From Pseudoflavonifractor sp. 524-17 (lineage in GTDB: Bacteria > Bacillota > Clostridia > Oscillospirales > Oscillospiraceae), in NCBI RefSeq assembly GCF_009935845.1, contig NZ_QWEK01000017.1, positions 1-64,000 on the forward strand: DNA of 64,000 bases. The letters are read 5' to 3'. The notes under the pieces are model-generated. The model had not been told where the DNA came from. It was given only the letters and a program-made list of their open reading frames with translations, and searched no databases. Shown piece after piece: positions 1-9,442 of this stretch. How positions within the stretch are numbered: the first letter of the stretch is position 1; every line of letters begins with the position of its first letter. The position numbers were made by a program, and so were the translations under genes.

Positions 1-74
1 GAAGCGGGGGAAAATCCGCTCTGACTGCCATCCTCTCATGAGGACGGTAAAAGCGGCGGATTACCTATCGCTAT
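1..74 (+). other. 3' end of a group II intron (domain VI), cut by the window edge
   Basis: The first 74 bases do not continue the protein that follows. They carry a stem-loop (CCATCCTC-tcat-GAGGACGG) inside a longer imperfect stem, with a candidate bulged A in GGTAAAAGC, and end TTACCTATCGCTAT before the exon. The complete group II intron at 53,495-56,162 ends TTACCTATCACTAT on its own strand, and both have a GGGGGAAAA run shortly before. The conserved protein sequence begins directly after base 74 at TSPTVIKA. I infer the tail of a related intron inserted in the helicase gene; the rest lies outside the window. Confidence 0.7.
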
Positions 75-3000
75 ACCAGCCCCACCGTCATCAAGGCCGT
101 CTATGAGGCCCTTGGCAATATGGGCTTTACCGGCGGCAATATTTTAGAGCCGTCTATGGGTGTTGGTAACTTCTTCGGACTACTTCCCGACAACATGGCG
201 GGAAGTAAGCTCTATGGTGTGGAGCTGGACAGCATCACCGGCAGAATTGCAAAGCAGCTATACCCCAAAGCCGACATCACTGTGGCCGGATTTGAGACCA
301 CTGACCGCAGGGATTTCTATGATGTGGCTGTGGGGAATGTTCCGTTCGGAAATTACAAGGTGAACGACAGGGCGTACAACAAGCTGAATTTCAATATCCA
401 CAACTACTTTTTTGCGAAAGCACTCGATCAGGTGCGTCCCGGCGGCGTGGTGGCCTTTGTCACCAGCCGCTACACCATGGATGCAAAAGACCCCAGTGTA
501 CGCAAGTACCTGGCACAGCGGGCCGAACTGCTGGGCGCGGTCCGTCTGCCGTCTGACGCTTTTAAGGCAAACGCTGGCACAGAGGTCACAACAGATATTA
601 TTTTCCTGCAAAAGCGTGATCGCCCCATTGAGATCGAGCCGGATTGGGTTCATTTAGGGCGCACTGAGGACGGCATACCTGTAAACTCCTATTTTACCCA
701 GCACCCGGAAATGGTCATGGGGACTTTGAAGCTGGACGATAAAATGTACGGCGACAAAAGCGAGGTGGTGTGTGAGCCTTTCCAAGAGACCCCGCTTGCC
801 GCACAACTCCATGAGGCGGTGCAGCACATCACCGGCGAATATCGGGAGGCGGAGCTGCCTGATCTCGGTGAGGACGAGGAAATCCGCGACACGATTCCCG
901 CCGACCCTGATGTAAAAAACTACTCCTACACCATTGTGGATGGAGAGGTGTACTACCGCGAAAACAGCGTCATGGTGAAGCCTGACCTGAACGCCACCGC
1001 CAGCGAGCGCGTCAAAGGTATGATCGAGCTGCGGGATTGTGTGCAGAAGCTCATCGGACAGCAGATGGATGGCTTTATCTCCGATGCTACGATTCAGGCG
1101 ACCCAAGCCGAGCTGAACCGGCTGTACGACAGTTACACCGCAAAATACGGGCTTATCAACTCCCGCGCCAATTCCCTGGCTTTTGCTGATGACAGCTCCT
1201 ATTTCCTGCTCTGCTCTTTGGAGGAGCTGGACGAGGAACGCAACCTGAAACGCAAGGCGGATATGTTCACCAAGCGGACCATCCGGCCCCATGAGGTCGT
1301 GACCAGTGTTGACACCCCCGTGGAGGCGCTGGCGCTCTCCATTGGGGAGCGGGGCAAGGTGGATATGGCGTATATGGGGAAGCTTGTCGGATTATCCGAG
1401 GAAGAAATCTATCGGGAGCTGAAAGGCGTTATTTTCCTGAATCCCATGTATGGCTACGGCGGCAGCAGGGAGGAAAAGTATCTGCCAGCCGACGAATACC
1501 TCTCCGGCAATGTGCGGGAAAAGCTGGAATGGGCCAGACGCTCGGCACAACTCCATCCAGAAGATTACACCGCCAATGTGGAGGCGCTGGAAACGGCCCA
1601 GCCCAAGGATTTGGACGCTTCGGAGATTGATGTGCGCCTGGGCGCGACGTGGATTGACAAAGGGTATATCCAGCAATTCATGGAGGAGACCTTTGAGCCG
1701 CCCTATTATCTGCGTCGGGATATTCGGGTGAATTTTTCCGAGTACACCGCGGAATGGAACATCACCGGCAAAAGCGCCGTGGGCTATGGCAACATCAACG
1801 CTTCTATGACCTACGGCACCGAGAGGGCTAACGCCTACAAGATTCTGGAGGAAACGCTGAACCTCCGCGACATCCGTATCTATGACACCAAAGTGGACGC
1901 TGACGGCAAGGAAAAGCGCGTCCTCAACAGCAAGGAAACCACCCTCGCCCAGCAGAAACAGCAGGCCATCAAGGACGCTTTTCAAGAGTGGGTATGGAAA
2001 GACCCGGACCGCCGCGAGGCGCTGGTGCGGACGTACAACGACCTTTTTAATTCCTCGCGCCCCCGCGAGTATGACGGGCAGCACATCATCTTCTCCGGTA
2101 TGAACCCGGAAATCCGGCTTCGTGAGCATCAGCTCAATGCTGTTGCTCACATTCTTTATGGCGGCAACACCCTCCTTGCCCACGAAGTGGGCGCGGGCAA
2201 AACCTTTGAAATGGTCGCCGCCGCTATGGAGAGCAAGCGGCTGGGGCTGTGCAGCAAGAGTCTGTTTGCCGTTCCCAACCATCTGACGGAGCAGTGGGCC
2301 GCTGAGTTCCTGCGGCTCTACCCCTCCGCCAATATCCTCGTTGCCACGAAAAAGGACTTTGAACCGCACAACCGCAAGAAGTTCTGTGCGCGCATCGCCA
2401 CCGGCGACTACGATGCCGTCATTATCGGTCACTCGCAGTTTGAGAAAATCCCCGTATCCAGAGAGCGGCAGGAGCGGCTTCTCCATGAGCAGATTGATGA
2501 GATCACAGACGGCATTGAGGAATTGAAAGCCGCCAATGCGGAACGGTTTACCATCAAGCAGTTGGAGAAAACGCGGAAGAATCTGGAGGCAAGGCTTGAA
2601 AAATTGCAGGACGGAGCGCGCAAGGACGATGTTGTGACCTTTGAACAGCTCGGCGTAGACCGGCTGTATGTAGACGAAGCACATTCGTTCAAAAATTTGT
2701 TTCTCTACACAAAAATGCGGAATGTGGCCGGCCTTTCTACCACCGATGCGCAGAAATCTTCAGATATGTTGATGAAGTGCCGCTATATCGACGAAATGAC
2801 AGGCGGAAAGGGCGTGGTGTTTGCTACCGGCACCCCAGTCTCGAACAGTATGACCGAGCTTTACACCATGATGCGCTATCTCCAGCACGATATGCTAAAG
2901 CGCAAGAACCTGACCCACTTTGACTGCTGGGCCTCTACTTTTGGAGAGACCACCACCGCCATCGAGCTTGCCCCGGAGGGCACCGGCTACCGGGCGCGGA

Positions 3001-4739
3001 CGCGCTTTGCCAAGTTCCACAATCTGCCGGAGCTGATGAACCTGTTCAAAGAGGCGGCGGACATTAAAACCGCCGACCAGCTCAATCTGCCAACGCCGAC
3101 GCCCATCTATCACAACGAGGTCGCCCAGCCTACGGAAATCCAAAAAAGCATGGTTCAGGAGCTTTCCCAGCGCGCCGCCAAAGTACACGCTGGTTTGGTG
3201 GACGCCTCTGTTGACAATATGCTCAAGGTGACTTCGGATGGGAGAAAGCTGGGTCTCGACCAGCGTGTTATTAACCCCGACCTCCCCGACGATCCCAGCA
3301 GCAAAGTCAATATGTGCGTGAACAACATCGCCCGGATTTGGCAGGAGGGGCAGGCCGACAAGCTGACCCAGCTCTTGTTCTGCGACCTGTCCACCCCCAA
3401 GGCCAAAAACAAGACCGCCAACAGGGGCGGCAATAAGACAGCGGGCAGCGCGGAGCTTCATGCGCTGCTGGCGGCGGTGGATAAGGAAACTCCGGCAGAC
3501 GAGCCGGAGTTTACGGTCTATGAGGACATTCGCCAAAAGCTCATCGCCCGCGGTATCCCTGCAGAGCAGATTGCCTTTATCCATGACGCCAATACCGAGG
3601 TCAAGAAGAAAGAGCTGTTCGCCAAGGTCCGCAGCGGACAGGTGCGCGTCCTCATGGGCAGCACCTTTAAGATGGGCGCGGGGATGAATGTGCAGGACCG
3701 GCTCATCGCCCTCCACGATCTTGATGCCCCGTGGAGGCCGGGAGATTTGGAACAGCGTAGCGGGCGTATTATCCGGCAGGGCAATATGAACCCAGAGGTG
3801 CATATCTACCGTTATGTGACCGAGGCCACCTTTGACGCCTACCTCTGGCAGACTTTGGAAAACAAGCAGAAGTTTATCTCCCAGATCATGACCTCAAAAT
3901 CCCCCGTCCGCTCCTGCGAGGATGTGGACGAAACGGCGCTGTCCTATGCGGAGATCAAGGCGCTGTGCGCTGGCGACGAGCGCATCAAGGAGAAGATGGA
4001 TTTGGATGTGGAAGTCTCCCGCCTGAAGCTTATGCGCTCCAGCCATCAGAGCCAGCAATACAAGCTGGAGGACAAGCTGTTGAAAACCTTCCCCAAGCAG
4101 ATCGAGCAGGACAAGACCTTCATCGCTGGGTTTGAACAGGATATGCGTACCGTTTAGGAGTATCCCCACCCGGCAGACGGCTTTGCCGGCATGACGGTGC
4201 GGGGCGATGTGCTGACGGATAAGGAGAACGCCGGCGCTGCCCTGCTGGATGCTTTTAAGGATGTAAAGGGGCTGGACCCTGTGCCCATTGGCAGCTATCG
4301 TGGCTTTGAGATGTCCCTGACACTGGAGGACTTCGGAAAAAAGTATTTCCTTACCCTGAAAGGGGCGATGAGCCACCGCGTCGAGCTGGGTAAGGACGCC
4401 CGCGGCAACCTCGCCCGCATTGACAATGTTCTCAGTAACATTGAAAACCGAAAGCAGATTACGCAGGAACACTTAGACAGCCTCTACGCCCAAGTGGAGA
4501 CTGCAAAAGCGGAGCTGGGCAAACCTTTTCCGCAGGAGCAGGAGTATAGGGAGAAGTCTGCGCGGCTGGCGGAGCTGAACGCCGAGCTGAACATCGACGA
4601 TAAGACGCCGATGGAGGCGCTGGCCGAGCCGGAGTCTGCTATCGCCAAAAAGCCCCGTCAATCTATCCTCGCCAAGCTGAAAGCGCCGCTGCCGCCGCCC
4701 GCTAAGAATGAGAAAACCAAGGAAAGAGAGGTACGCTGA
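75..4739 (+). pseudogene. N6-adenine methylase / SNF2-type helicase of an ICE, interrupted by an amber codon
   Basis: This belongs to the very large methylase-helicase proteins carried by Clostridia conjugative elements, near the MobC and relaxase genes. A methyltransferase region (EPSMGVGNF, then NVPFGNYKV in place of NPPF) lies in the first 150 residues. The helicase core follows: Walker A HEVGAGKT near residue 700, DEAH near 863, TGTPVSN near 915 and motif VI QRSGRIIRQG near 1,227. TAG at 4,155-4,157 stops the frame, yet the same frame continues with family-like sequence (HPADGFAGM, VRGDVLTDKENAGAAL) to TGA at 4,739. The start is missing because the gene enters from a group II intron. If the intron splices, the amber would still cut about 190 residues from the C-terminus. 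The helicase core is intact, so a partly active product is possible. Confidence 0.85.
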
Positions 4740-5566
4740 TGAACAGAGAGGAATTGAACACCGCCCTCTATGAGAAGATGGCGGCAGAGCAGAACACCTT
4801 CCGCGACTGGCTGAAAAGCCAGAACGCGGAGGTGGTGCTGGACCATGCCTATGAATACTCCGTTCGGGAGGACATCGTGATGGCGATGGAGGAATTGGAC
4901 CTGCCTGCGGAGCAGGCTGCGGCCCTGTTGAAATCTTCTTCCCCGCTGGCTGATGTTTACAAGGCATGGGAGAAAACCGAGACCAACCACATGGACAATG
5001 TGCGGGATGTCATCGAAAACAGGGCCGACGATGTGATTCGGGATGAGCGAGATGTGCTGCTGCACACGCCGGTCTATCTCCAGTCCGGCGCACACGCCAG
5101 AGAGAACAATGAGCTGGATGTGTTCCGCGCATCCTACAAGGCGAATGTTGCCTGCAAGGAGGCGCTGGAAAAGGCTATAAATGATAATTACAGCGACAAC
5201 CGCCTGAATACTGACGCTATCTACAAAGAGGTAGTGGGCAGGTTCGGCCCGGAGCGTGTGCAGTTTGTGCTGGCTACCACTATCCAGCACAAGGATTGGG
5301 ATCAGCGGTTTTCCCGAAACAACAGGGCGTGGGCGCAGGCCGTTCCCATGGAGGCCAGCTTCGGCTCGCGGGAGAACGACCACAGCGTTTACTATGTGGT
5401 GGACAGGGCGCACTCCAGCCTGACAGATTTGTTCGTGAGCCACTTCCGCAAGGAACAAGCCAGGGAGAAAGAGCAGCCGAAAAAGGAATCTATCCTGGGC
5501 AAGCTGCAAAAGCCCCTGCCGCAACCGGCCGCAAAGGCCGGAAAGGACAAAAGCCATGAGCGGTAA
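4739..5566 (+). CDS. DUF3848/DUF3849-type ICE protein
   Basis: A 275-residue protein whose ATG overlaps the TGA of the helicase gene (TGATG), so the two are translationally coupled. The N-terminal half (REELNTALYEKM, then an acidic helical segment with VLDHAYEYSVREDIV) resembles DUF3848. The C-terminal half (ELDVFRASYKANVACKEA, then a motif around ERVQFVLATTIQ) resembles DUF3849. These domains usually accompany the methylase-helicase in Clostridia ICEs; their biochemical role is unknown. The tail ILGKLQKPLPQPA resembles the end of the preceding protein (ILAKLKAPLPPPA), a shared linker-like motif. No catalytic motif is evident. Confidence 0.75.
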   Translation: MNREELNTALYEKMAAEQNTFRDWLKSQNAEVVLDHAYEYSVREDIVMAMEELDLPAEQAAALLKSSSPLADVYKAWEKTETNHMDNVRDVIENRADDVIRDERDVLLHTPVYLQSGAHARENNELDVFRASYKANVACKEALEKAINDNYSDNRLNTDAIYKEVVGRFGPERVQFVLATTIQHKDWDQRFSRNNRAWAQAVPMEASFGSRENDHSVYYVVDRAHSSLTDLFVSHFRKEQAREKEQPKKESILGKLQKPLPQPAAKAGKDKSHER

Positions 5567-5897
5567 AAATCGCAGGGACAAGACGGTTCTGTTTCGTGTT
5601 TCTCCAGAGGAATACGATCTGATGCAGCAGAAAGCGGAATTGTCCGGCATCGTCAGTCTCAGCGCCTATATCCGCAAAATGGCGATTGACGGCTATGTGA
5701 TAAAGCTGGAATTGCCGGAGCTGCGGGAGATGATCTCCCTCCTGCGGCGCTCCAGCAATAATCTCAATCAGGTCGCCCGCCGCGTCAATTCCACCAGCCG
5801 GATTTACGCCGAGGATATGGAAGATATGCTGCGCCAGCAGCAGGAGCTTTGGCAGTGCGCCAATGCAATTTTGCAAAAGCTGGCCGCGATTGCCTGA
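5556..5897 (+). CDS. mobC: MobC-family relaxosome accessory protein
   Basis: A 113-residue protein beginning inside the end of the DUF3849 gene. It has the MobC pattern: a ribbon-helix-helix-like N-terminus (TVLFRVSPEEYDLMQQKAE), then LSAYIRKMAIDG, then a helical segment RRSSNNLNQVARRVN. MobC proteins bind near oriT and help the relaxase melt and nick DNA. The relaxase lies 1.2 kb downstream at 7,067 and an oriT just after it, so this is the mobilization module of element C. A second MobC with the same layout lies at 41,630-41,962 in element A. A strong terminator follows directly. Confidence 0.9.
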   Translation: MSGKNRRDKTVLFRVSPEEYDLMQQKAELSGIVSLSAYIRKMAIDGYVIKLELPELREMISLLRRSSNNLNQVARRVNSTSRIYAEDMEDMLRQQQELWQCANAILQKLAAIA

Positions 5898-5908
5898 ACA
5901 GGAAACTC

Positions 5909-5943
5909 AACGACGCCCCCGGCCTGCCGCTGGGGGCGTCGTT
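5909..5943 (+). terminator. Rho-independent terminator after mobC
   Basis: A 12-bp perfect stem (AACGACGCCCCC / GGGGGCGTCGTT) with an 11-base loop, followed by TTTCC. It ends the helicase-DUF3849-mobC operon and also lies at the 3' end of the convergent XRE gene, so it may act in both directions. Confidence 0.85.
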
Positions 5944-5950
5944 TTCCCTG

Positions 5951-6226
5951 TCACTTCTTCTTATTGATAATGTGGTCTGGAAACACCGAGGCGGTAATAA
6001 GGTCAGCCGGATCGACCTCCAACGCATCGGCTATGTCATAGAACACTTCCAGTGAAAATGCTTTCGCAAGATTCGGCGCTTCTATTGCACCGAGCAGTGC
6101 CCGGCTGATCCCCGCCTTTTCCGCCAACTTTTCCTGCGACAAACCACGCATTTTACGCAAGGTAGAAATTGCGATGCCCAACTGGATGAAACGGTCATAG
6201 TTCTTAAAAGATACCTCTTTGCTCAT
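5951..6226 (-). CDS. XRE-family helix-turn-helix regulator
   Basis: A 91-residue DNA-binding protein with the Cro/CI helix-turn-helix: LGIAISTLRKMRGLSQEKL, then AEKAGISRALLGAIE. The C-terminal part (FYDIADALEVDPADLI) closes the five-helix fold. It is transcribed against its neighbours, between the mobC terminator and the SLOG-relaxase operon. It probably represses the divergent promoter region at 6,240-6,340, which would make it a transfer regulator of element C; that role is inferred from position. Confidence 0.85.
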   Translation of the reverse strand: MSKEVSFKNYDRFIQLGIAISTLRKMRGLSQEKLAEKAGISRALLGAIEAPNLAKAFSLEVFYDIADALEVDPADLITASVFPDHIINKKK

Positions 6227-6307
6227 ACAGCCGCACCCCCTCGCGTTTGTTTAATATATGTATTATACTGATTTTTCTGGTTTATAGCCGCATAGGACAA
6301 TTAACAC

Positions 6308-6336
6308 TTGACTAGATCAGATAACAAATGTATATT
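6308..6336 (+). promoter_or_regulatory. Candidate sigma-A promoter for the SLOG-relaxase operon
   Basis: TTGACT (6,308-6,313), a 17-base spacer and TATATT (6,331-6,336). It lies in the AT-rich gap between the minus-strand XRE gene and the SLOG gene and would give a leader of about 230 bases containing the inverted repeat at 6,517-6,550. Confidence 0.55.
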
Positions 6337-6516
6337 ATTAGAGGGCGTTTGCTGTTTTTGGTAAGCAGCACCTAAGTGAGATGTTTTGCCGGCCGCTATA
6401 CACAATCATTTAGGATAGAGCTTTATGACTACCTACCCGTATGGGATGGCGCATAAAGCAAATCGCCGTTGCCTCGATAAGAGGAAGTTCAGGAGATAGA
6501 CGCGCCGGGAAACAGA

Positions 6517-6550
6517 ACAGGGGCATTTGCTTTGCCGCAAATGCCCCTGT
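6517..6550 (+). repeat. Perfect 14-bp inverted repeat in the SLOG leader
   Basis: ACAGGGGCATTTGC, loop TTTGCC, GCAAATGCCCCTGT. The stem lies just before the ribosome-binding site GGAGAG of the SLOG gene and has only a weak T-run behind it. It could be an attenuator or a protein-binding site. The inner GCATTTG...CAAATGC is like the small hairpin in both oriT regions, so a link with the relaxosome is possible. Confidence 0.6.
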
Positions 6551-6572
6551 ATGTTTATATGGAGAGTTTACC

Positions 6573-7058
6573 ATGATGGAGATTTACACAGTGAGCTTTT
6601 TCGGACATAGGCAGCTTGACGATTTTATGGAGGCCGAGTGCCGGCTGGAAAAGCTGATCCGAGAGCTGCTTTCCGAAAGAGAATATGTAGAATTTCTTGT
6701 TGGGCGAAACGGCGACTTCGATCAGCTTGCGGCATCCACCGTCCTGCGCCTGAAACGGACGGTACGGGATGATAACAGCTCCCTTGTTCTTGTCCTCCCA
6801 TATCTGACGGCGGAGTATGCCAACAATCACGATTCTTTTGAGGGCTACTATGACGAGATCGAAGTATGCCAAGCCGCCGCAGGCGGACATTTCAAGTCGG
6901 CCATCCAGACAAGGAACCGCGAAATGGTAGACCATTCCGATTTGGTAATCTGCTGCATTGAACGAAATAAGGGCGGGGCCTATCAAACGATGCAGTATGC
7001 ACAGAAACAGGGAAAGGAAATCATCAACATAGCTGGGATACTCAATGAAATTATTTGA
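6573..7058 (+). CDS. SLOG-family (YspA / DUF1273-like) protein
   Basis: A 161-residue protein. I chose the start at ATG 6,573, which has GGAGAG eight bases before it; the longer open frame upstream covers the hairpin leader and does not look coding. It begins with a Rossmann-like strand and SFFGHRQL, has FLVGRNGDFDQLA in the middle and VICCIERNKGGAYQTM near the end, the pattern of SLOG proteins thought to bind nucleotides or nucleotide-like ligands. Homologues are frequent next to Clostridia relaxases. Its ligand and role in transfer are unknown. It ends directly before the relaxase gene. Confidence 0.8.
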   Translation: MMEIYTVSFFGHRQLDDFMEAECRLEKLIRELLSEREYVEFLVGRNGDFDQLAASTVLRLKRTVRDDNSSLVLVLPYLTAEYANNHDSFEGYYDEIEVCQAAAGGHFKSAIQTRNREMVDHSDLVICCIERNKGGAYQTMQYAQKQGKEIINIAGILNEII

Positions 7059-7066
7059 AAGGGGGT

Positions 7067-8467
7067 ATGCCTCTGGCGACAACGCGCATTATTCCCATGC
7101 ACATCAACAAGGGAAAGACGCTGGCACAGTGTTTGTCTGACCGAATGGGTTACGGGGAAAATCCCGAAAAGACAAACAGCGGAGAGTACATTTCCTCCTA
7201 TGAGTGCGACCCTCAAACAGCCGACTCAGAGTTTCTGCTTTCTAAAAAACAGTATCTGACGCTCACAGGCCGGACACAGGACAATGATGTGATCGCCTAT
7301 CAGATACGGCAATCCTTTAAGCCGGGAGAGATCACGCCGGAGGAAGCCAACCGCATCGGCTATGAGTTTGCCATGCGCTTTACCAAGGGCGAACACGCCT
7401 TTATCATCTGCACCCATGTAGATAAAAAGCACATCCATAATCATGTGTACTGGAACTCGACTAAACTATCTTGTATGGGAAAATTCAGAAACTTTTGGGG
7501 CAGTACAAAAGCCGTCCGTGAACTGAGCGACCTCATCTGCATGGAGCATCGGTTGTCTGTGATTAGTAATCCGAAGCGCCAAGGCAAGAGCTATAACAAG
7601 TGGCTGGGCAGTCAGGCCAAGCTCTCCCATTGGGAGGAAGTGCGTATCCTTATAGACGAGGCGCTTGCCAAAAAGCCGCACAGCATGGACGCCCTGCTGG
7701 AGCTGCTGTCCGCCTCCGGCTATGAAATCAGGCGCGGGAAAAATATTACTTTGATGAAAGCGGGCCAGAAGAATATCCGTCTGAACTCGTTGGGCGAGGG
7801 CTACACTGAGAAAGAGCTTTTCGCGGTGATCTCCGGCGCAAAGGTACACACGCCCAGGAAAAACCGTCGGCTGACCGCTCCGAAAAAAGCAAAACTGATT
7901 AAAGAGATTGAGGACAAGCTGAACGGGCGGCACTCACAATGGGATTCTGTCCGTATCCTGAAACAGATGGCGCGGTCTGTCCTCTATGTCCAGCAGCACG
8001 ATTTTGACACCTTTGACGAGCTGGCGAAAAAGTCTGCGGCGGCATCAGCGCGGGTGGGCGAATTAGGTGCGACCATAAAATCTGCCGAAAAGCGCATGGC
8101 GGAGATCGCTGCGCTGCGGACGCACATCATAGGCTACGCCAAGACTCGCGAGGTGTATGCCGGCTATCGGAAAGTAGGCTATTCCAAAAAATATCTGGCC
8201 GCGCATGAGGACGATATTATCGTCCACAAGGCAGCAAAAAGGGCCTTTGACGAGGCGGGCCTCAAAAAGCTGCCTACGGTCAAACGGCTGAACGCCGAGT
8301 ACGCTGAACTTCTGGCACAGAAAAAAGCGGCCTATGCCGAGTACGCCGAGGCAAAAAAAGAAATGCGGGAGCTGCTTGTCCACAAGGCCAACGTCGAGTA
8401 TATCCTGGGCTTGGAGGAACAGGAGAAAACGAGGATCAGAGAGGCCGAGCGCGAGAGCGCGAGGTAA
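7067..8467 (+). CDS. Relaxase (MobA/VirD2-type mobilization nuclease)
   Basis: A 466-residue relaxase that would nick oriT and lead the strand in transfer. The start at ATG 7,067 follows GAAAGGGGG; an in-frame TTG at 7,055 is less likely. Near the N-terminus is the metal-binding histidine motif HVDKKHIHNHVYWNS (three-His signature), preceded by HAFIICTHV. A candidate catalytic tyrosine is in the first third (YGENPEKT or YISSYEC). The C-terminal third is coiled-coil-like (many Lys/Glu/Ala, EYAELLAQKKAAYAEYAEAK). The oriT-like region begins 47 bases after the stop. It is intact and may also serve element A, which has an oriT but no relaxase. Confidence 0.9.
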   Translation: MPLATTRIIPMHINKGKTLAQCLSDRMGYGENPEKTNSGEYISSYECDPQTADSEFLLSKKQYLTLTGRTQDNDVIAYQIRQSFKPGEITPEEANRIGYEFAMRFTKGEHAFIICTHVDKKHIHNHVYWNSTKLSCMGKFRNFWGSTKAVRELSDLICMEHRLSVISNPKRQGKSYNKWLGSQAKLSHWEEVRILIDEALAKKPHSMDALLELLSASGYEIRRGKNITLMKAGQKNIRLNSLGEGYTEKELFAVISGAKVHTPRKNRRLTAPKKAKLIKEIEDKLNGRHSQWDSVRILKQMARSVLYVQQHDFDTFDELAKKSAAASARVGELGATIKSAEKRMAEIAALRTHIIGYAKTREVYAGYRKVGYSKKYLAAHEDDIIVHKAAKRAFDEAGLKKLPTVKRLNAEYAELLAQKKAAYAEYAEAKKEMRELLVHKANVEYILGLEEQEKTRIREAERESAR

Positions 8468-8514
8468 AATAGCGCCGGAACGGTGCGTAGCCGCAGATGC
8501 CAATCTGCGAAATA

Positions 8515-8616
8515 GGGGTTTGGGGGCGGGAGCCACCAACAAGCTAAATCGGAGATTTCTGCTCCGGCAGAAATCTCCGATTTTCCGCATCTGTATATAC
8601 AGATGCATTGCTTGCC
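8515..8616 (+). other. oriT: oriT of element C (oriT1)
   Basis: Directly after the relaxase gene: GGGGTTTGGGG, CCAACAAGC, a 17-bp perfect stem (AAATCGGAGATTTCTGC-tccg-GCAGAAATCTCCGATTT), a small hairpin (GCATCTG...CAGATGC) and ATTGCTTGCC. The same order of elements recurs at 42,128-42,225 after the second mobC, with different stem sequence but nearly the same flanks. Conservation of layout with change of stem sequence fits relaxase recognition. The nick site is not fixed by this; the last segment is the likely place. Confidence 0.75.
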
Positions 8617-8778
8617 GCATCCTTTATCTCCCGTCTTTCGTCCCCCGTCCCAGTATAGATGAAAGAGAGAGACCCCAAGATGGGACGCGCTTGCCCTCGA
8701 TTAGTCTGCATACTATAATGGCCTATAATAGCAGGCTCTATTGCAAAGAAAATTTATTTTATAATTTTTCAAAAATCC

Positions 8779-8813
8779 TGTCCCCAAACTCTCCTTTTCC
8801 AAGTTTATATAAG
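8779..8813 (+). promoter_or_regulatory. Candidate ECF autoregulatory promoter
   Basis: TGTCCCC at 8,779-8,785 and TTTATATAAG at 8,804-8,813, about 80 bases before the sigma factor gene. A CCTGTCCC block paired with a TATATA-like block is a pattern I associate with promoters of Clostridia ECF genes, but I cannot confirm it here. The remainder of 8,617-8,893 shows no gene. Confidence 0.4.
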
Positions 8814-8893
8814 TAGTGGGTATGTTGTGGAGAAAGTGCTTCTGAGGGCACCAAACCCACCCTGATATGAGACAGAATACGAGGTAGCTCTCC

Positions 8894-9442
8894 ATGTTGA
8901 TATATTTGCAAATGCTCGATACGCCAGAGGAAAGGGCAAAATTTGAAACTCTATATTATGCTTACCGGCGAACCATGCTGCATATTGCCATGCAGATTTT
9001 GAAGGATCACCAACTGGCCGAGGACGCGGTGCAGGAGGCTTTTCTGCGGCTGGTGAAAAATTTTTCAAAAGTCGGACAGATAAATTGTCCCCGAACACGA
9101 ATGTTTACGGTTATTATAGTTAGAAACATCTCGCTTACTATGCTTGCGAAACGAGAGGAAGAAAATATTCTTGAGAGTCCAGAGGCCATGATTCCGATAG
9201 AGTACGATCTGGAGGAAGATGTGCTGGATCGGATTGCTTATGAGGAGGTGTTGAGTGCCATCCAAAAGTTGCCGGTTATTTATAGGGACATTCTGTATCT
9301 CCAATGCGTGGAGGAATACAAGCTGACGGAAATTTCCAAGTTACTGGGCATTGAAGCAGAGACAGTAAAAAAACGCGCCCAGCGAGGGAGAAAAAAGCTG
9401 TTGGATCAACTGACAAAGGAGCATGAAGATGAAAACGCTTAA
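8894..9442 (+). CDS. ECF RNA polymerase sigma factor
   Basis: A 182-residue sigma-70 family factor with only regions 2 and 4. Region 2 (FETLYYAYRRTMLHIAMQI, then DHQLAEDAVQEAFLRLVKNF) binds core polymerase and the -10 element. Region 4 (LPVIYRDILYLQCVEEYKL, then ISKLLGIEAETVKKRAQRGR) is the -35 reader. It overlaps the start of the next gene, whose product has a membrane segment and looks like its anti-sigma partner. It probably directs transcription of the gene array that follows; this is inferred from position. The ribosome-binding site is weak (GAGGT), and a second in-frame ATG lies six codons in. Confidence 0.92.
   Translation: MLIYLQMLDTPEERAKFETLYYAYRRTMLHIAMQILKDHQLAEDAVQEAFLRLVKNFSKVGQINCPRTRMFTVIIVRNISLTMLAKREEENILESPEAMIPIEYDLEEDVLDRIAYEEVLSAIQKLPVIYRDILYLQCVEEYKLTEISKLLGIEAETVKKRAQRGRKKLLDQLTKEHEDENA

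Noticed and set aside
1392-2684. 430-residue minus-strand open frame
   Set aside because: Opposite the helicase gene, with no motif, ribosome-binding site or promoter of its own.
6441-6572. N-terminal extension of the SLOG protein
   Set aside because: The added 44 codons cover a perfect hairpin and lack a ribosome-binding site; ATG 6,573 has one and starts the conserved fold.
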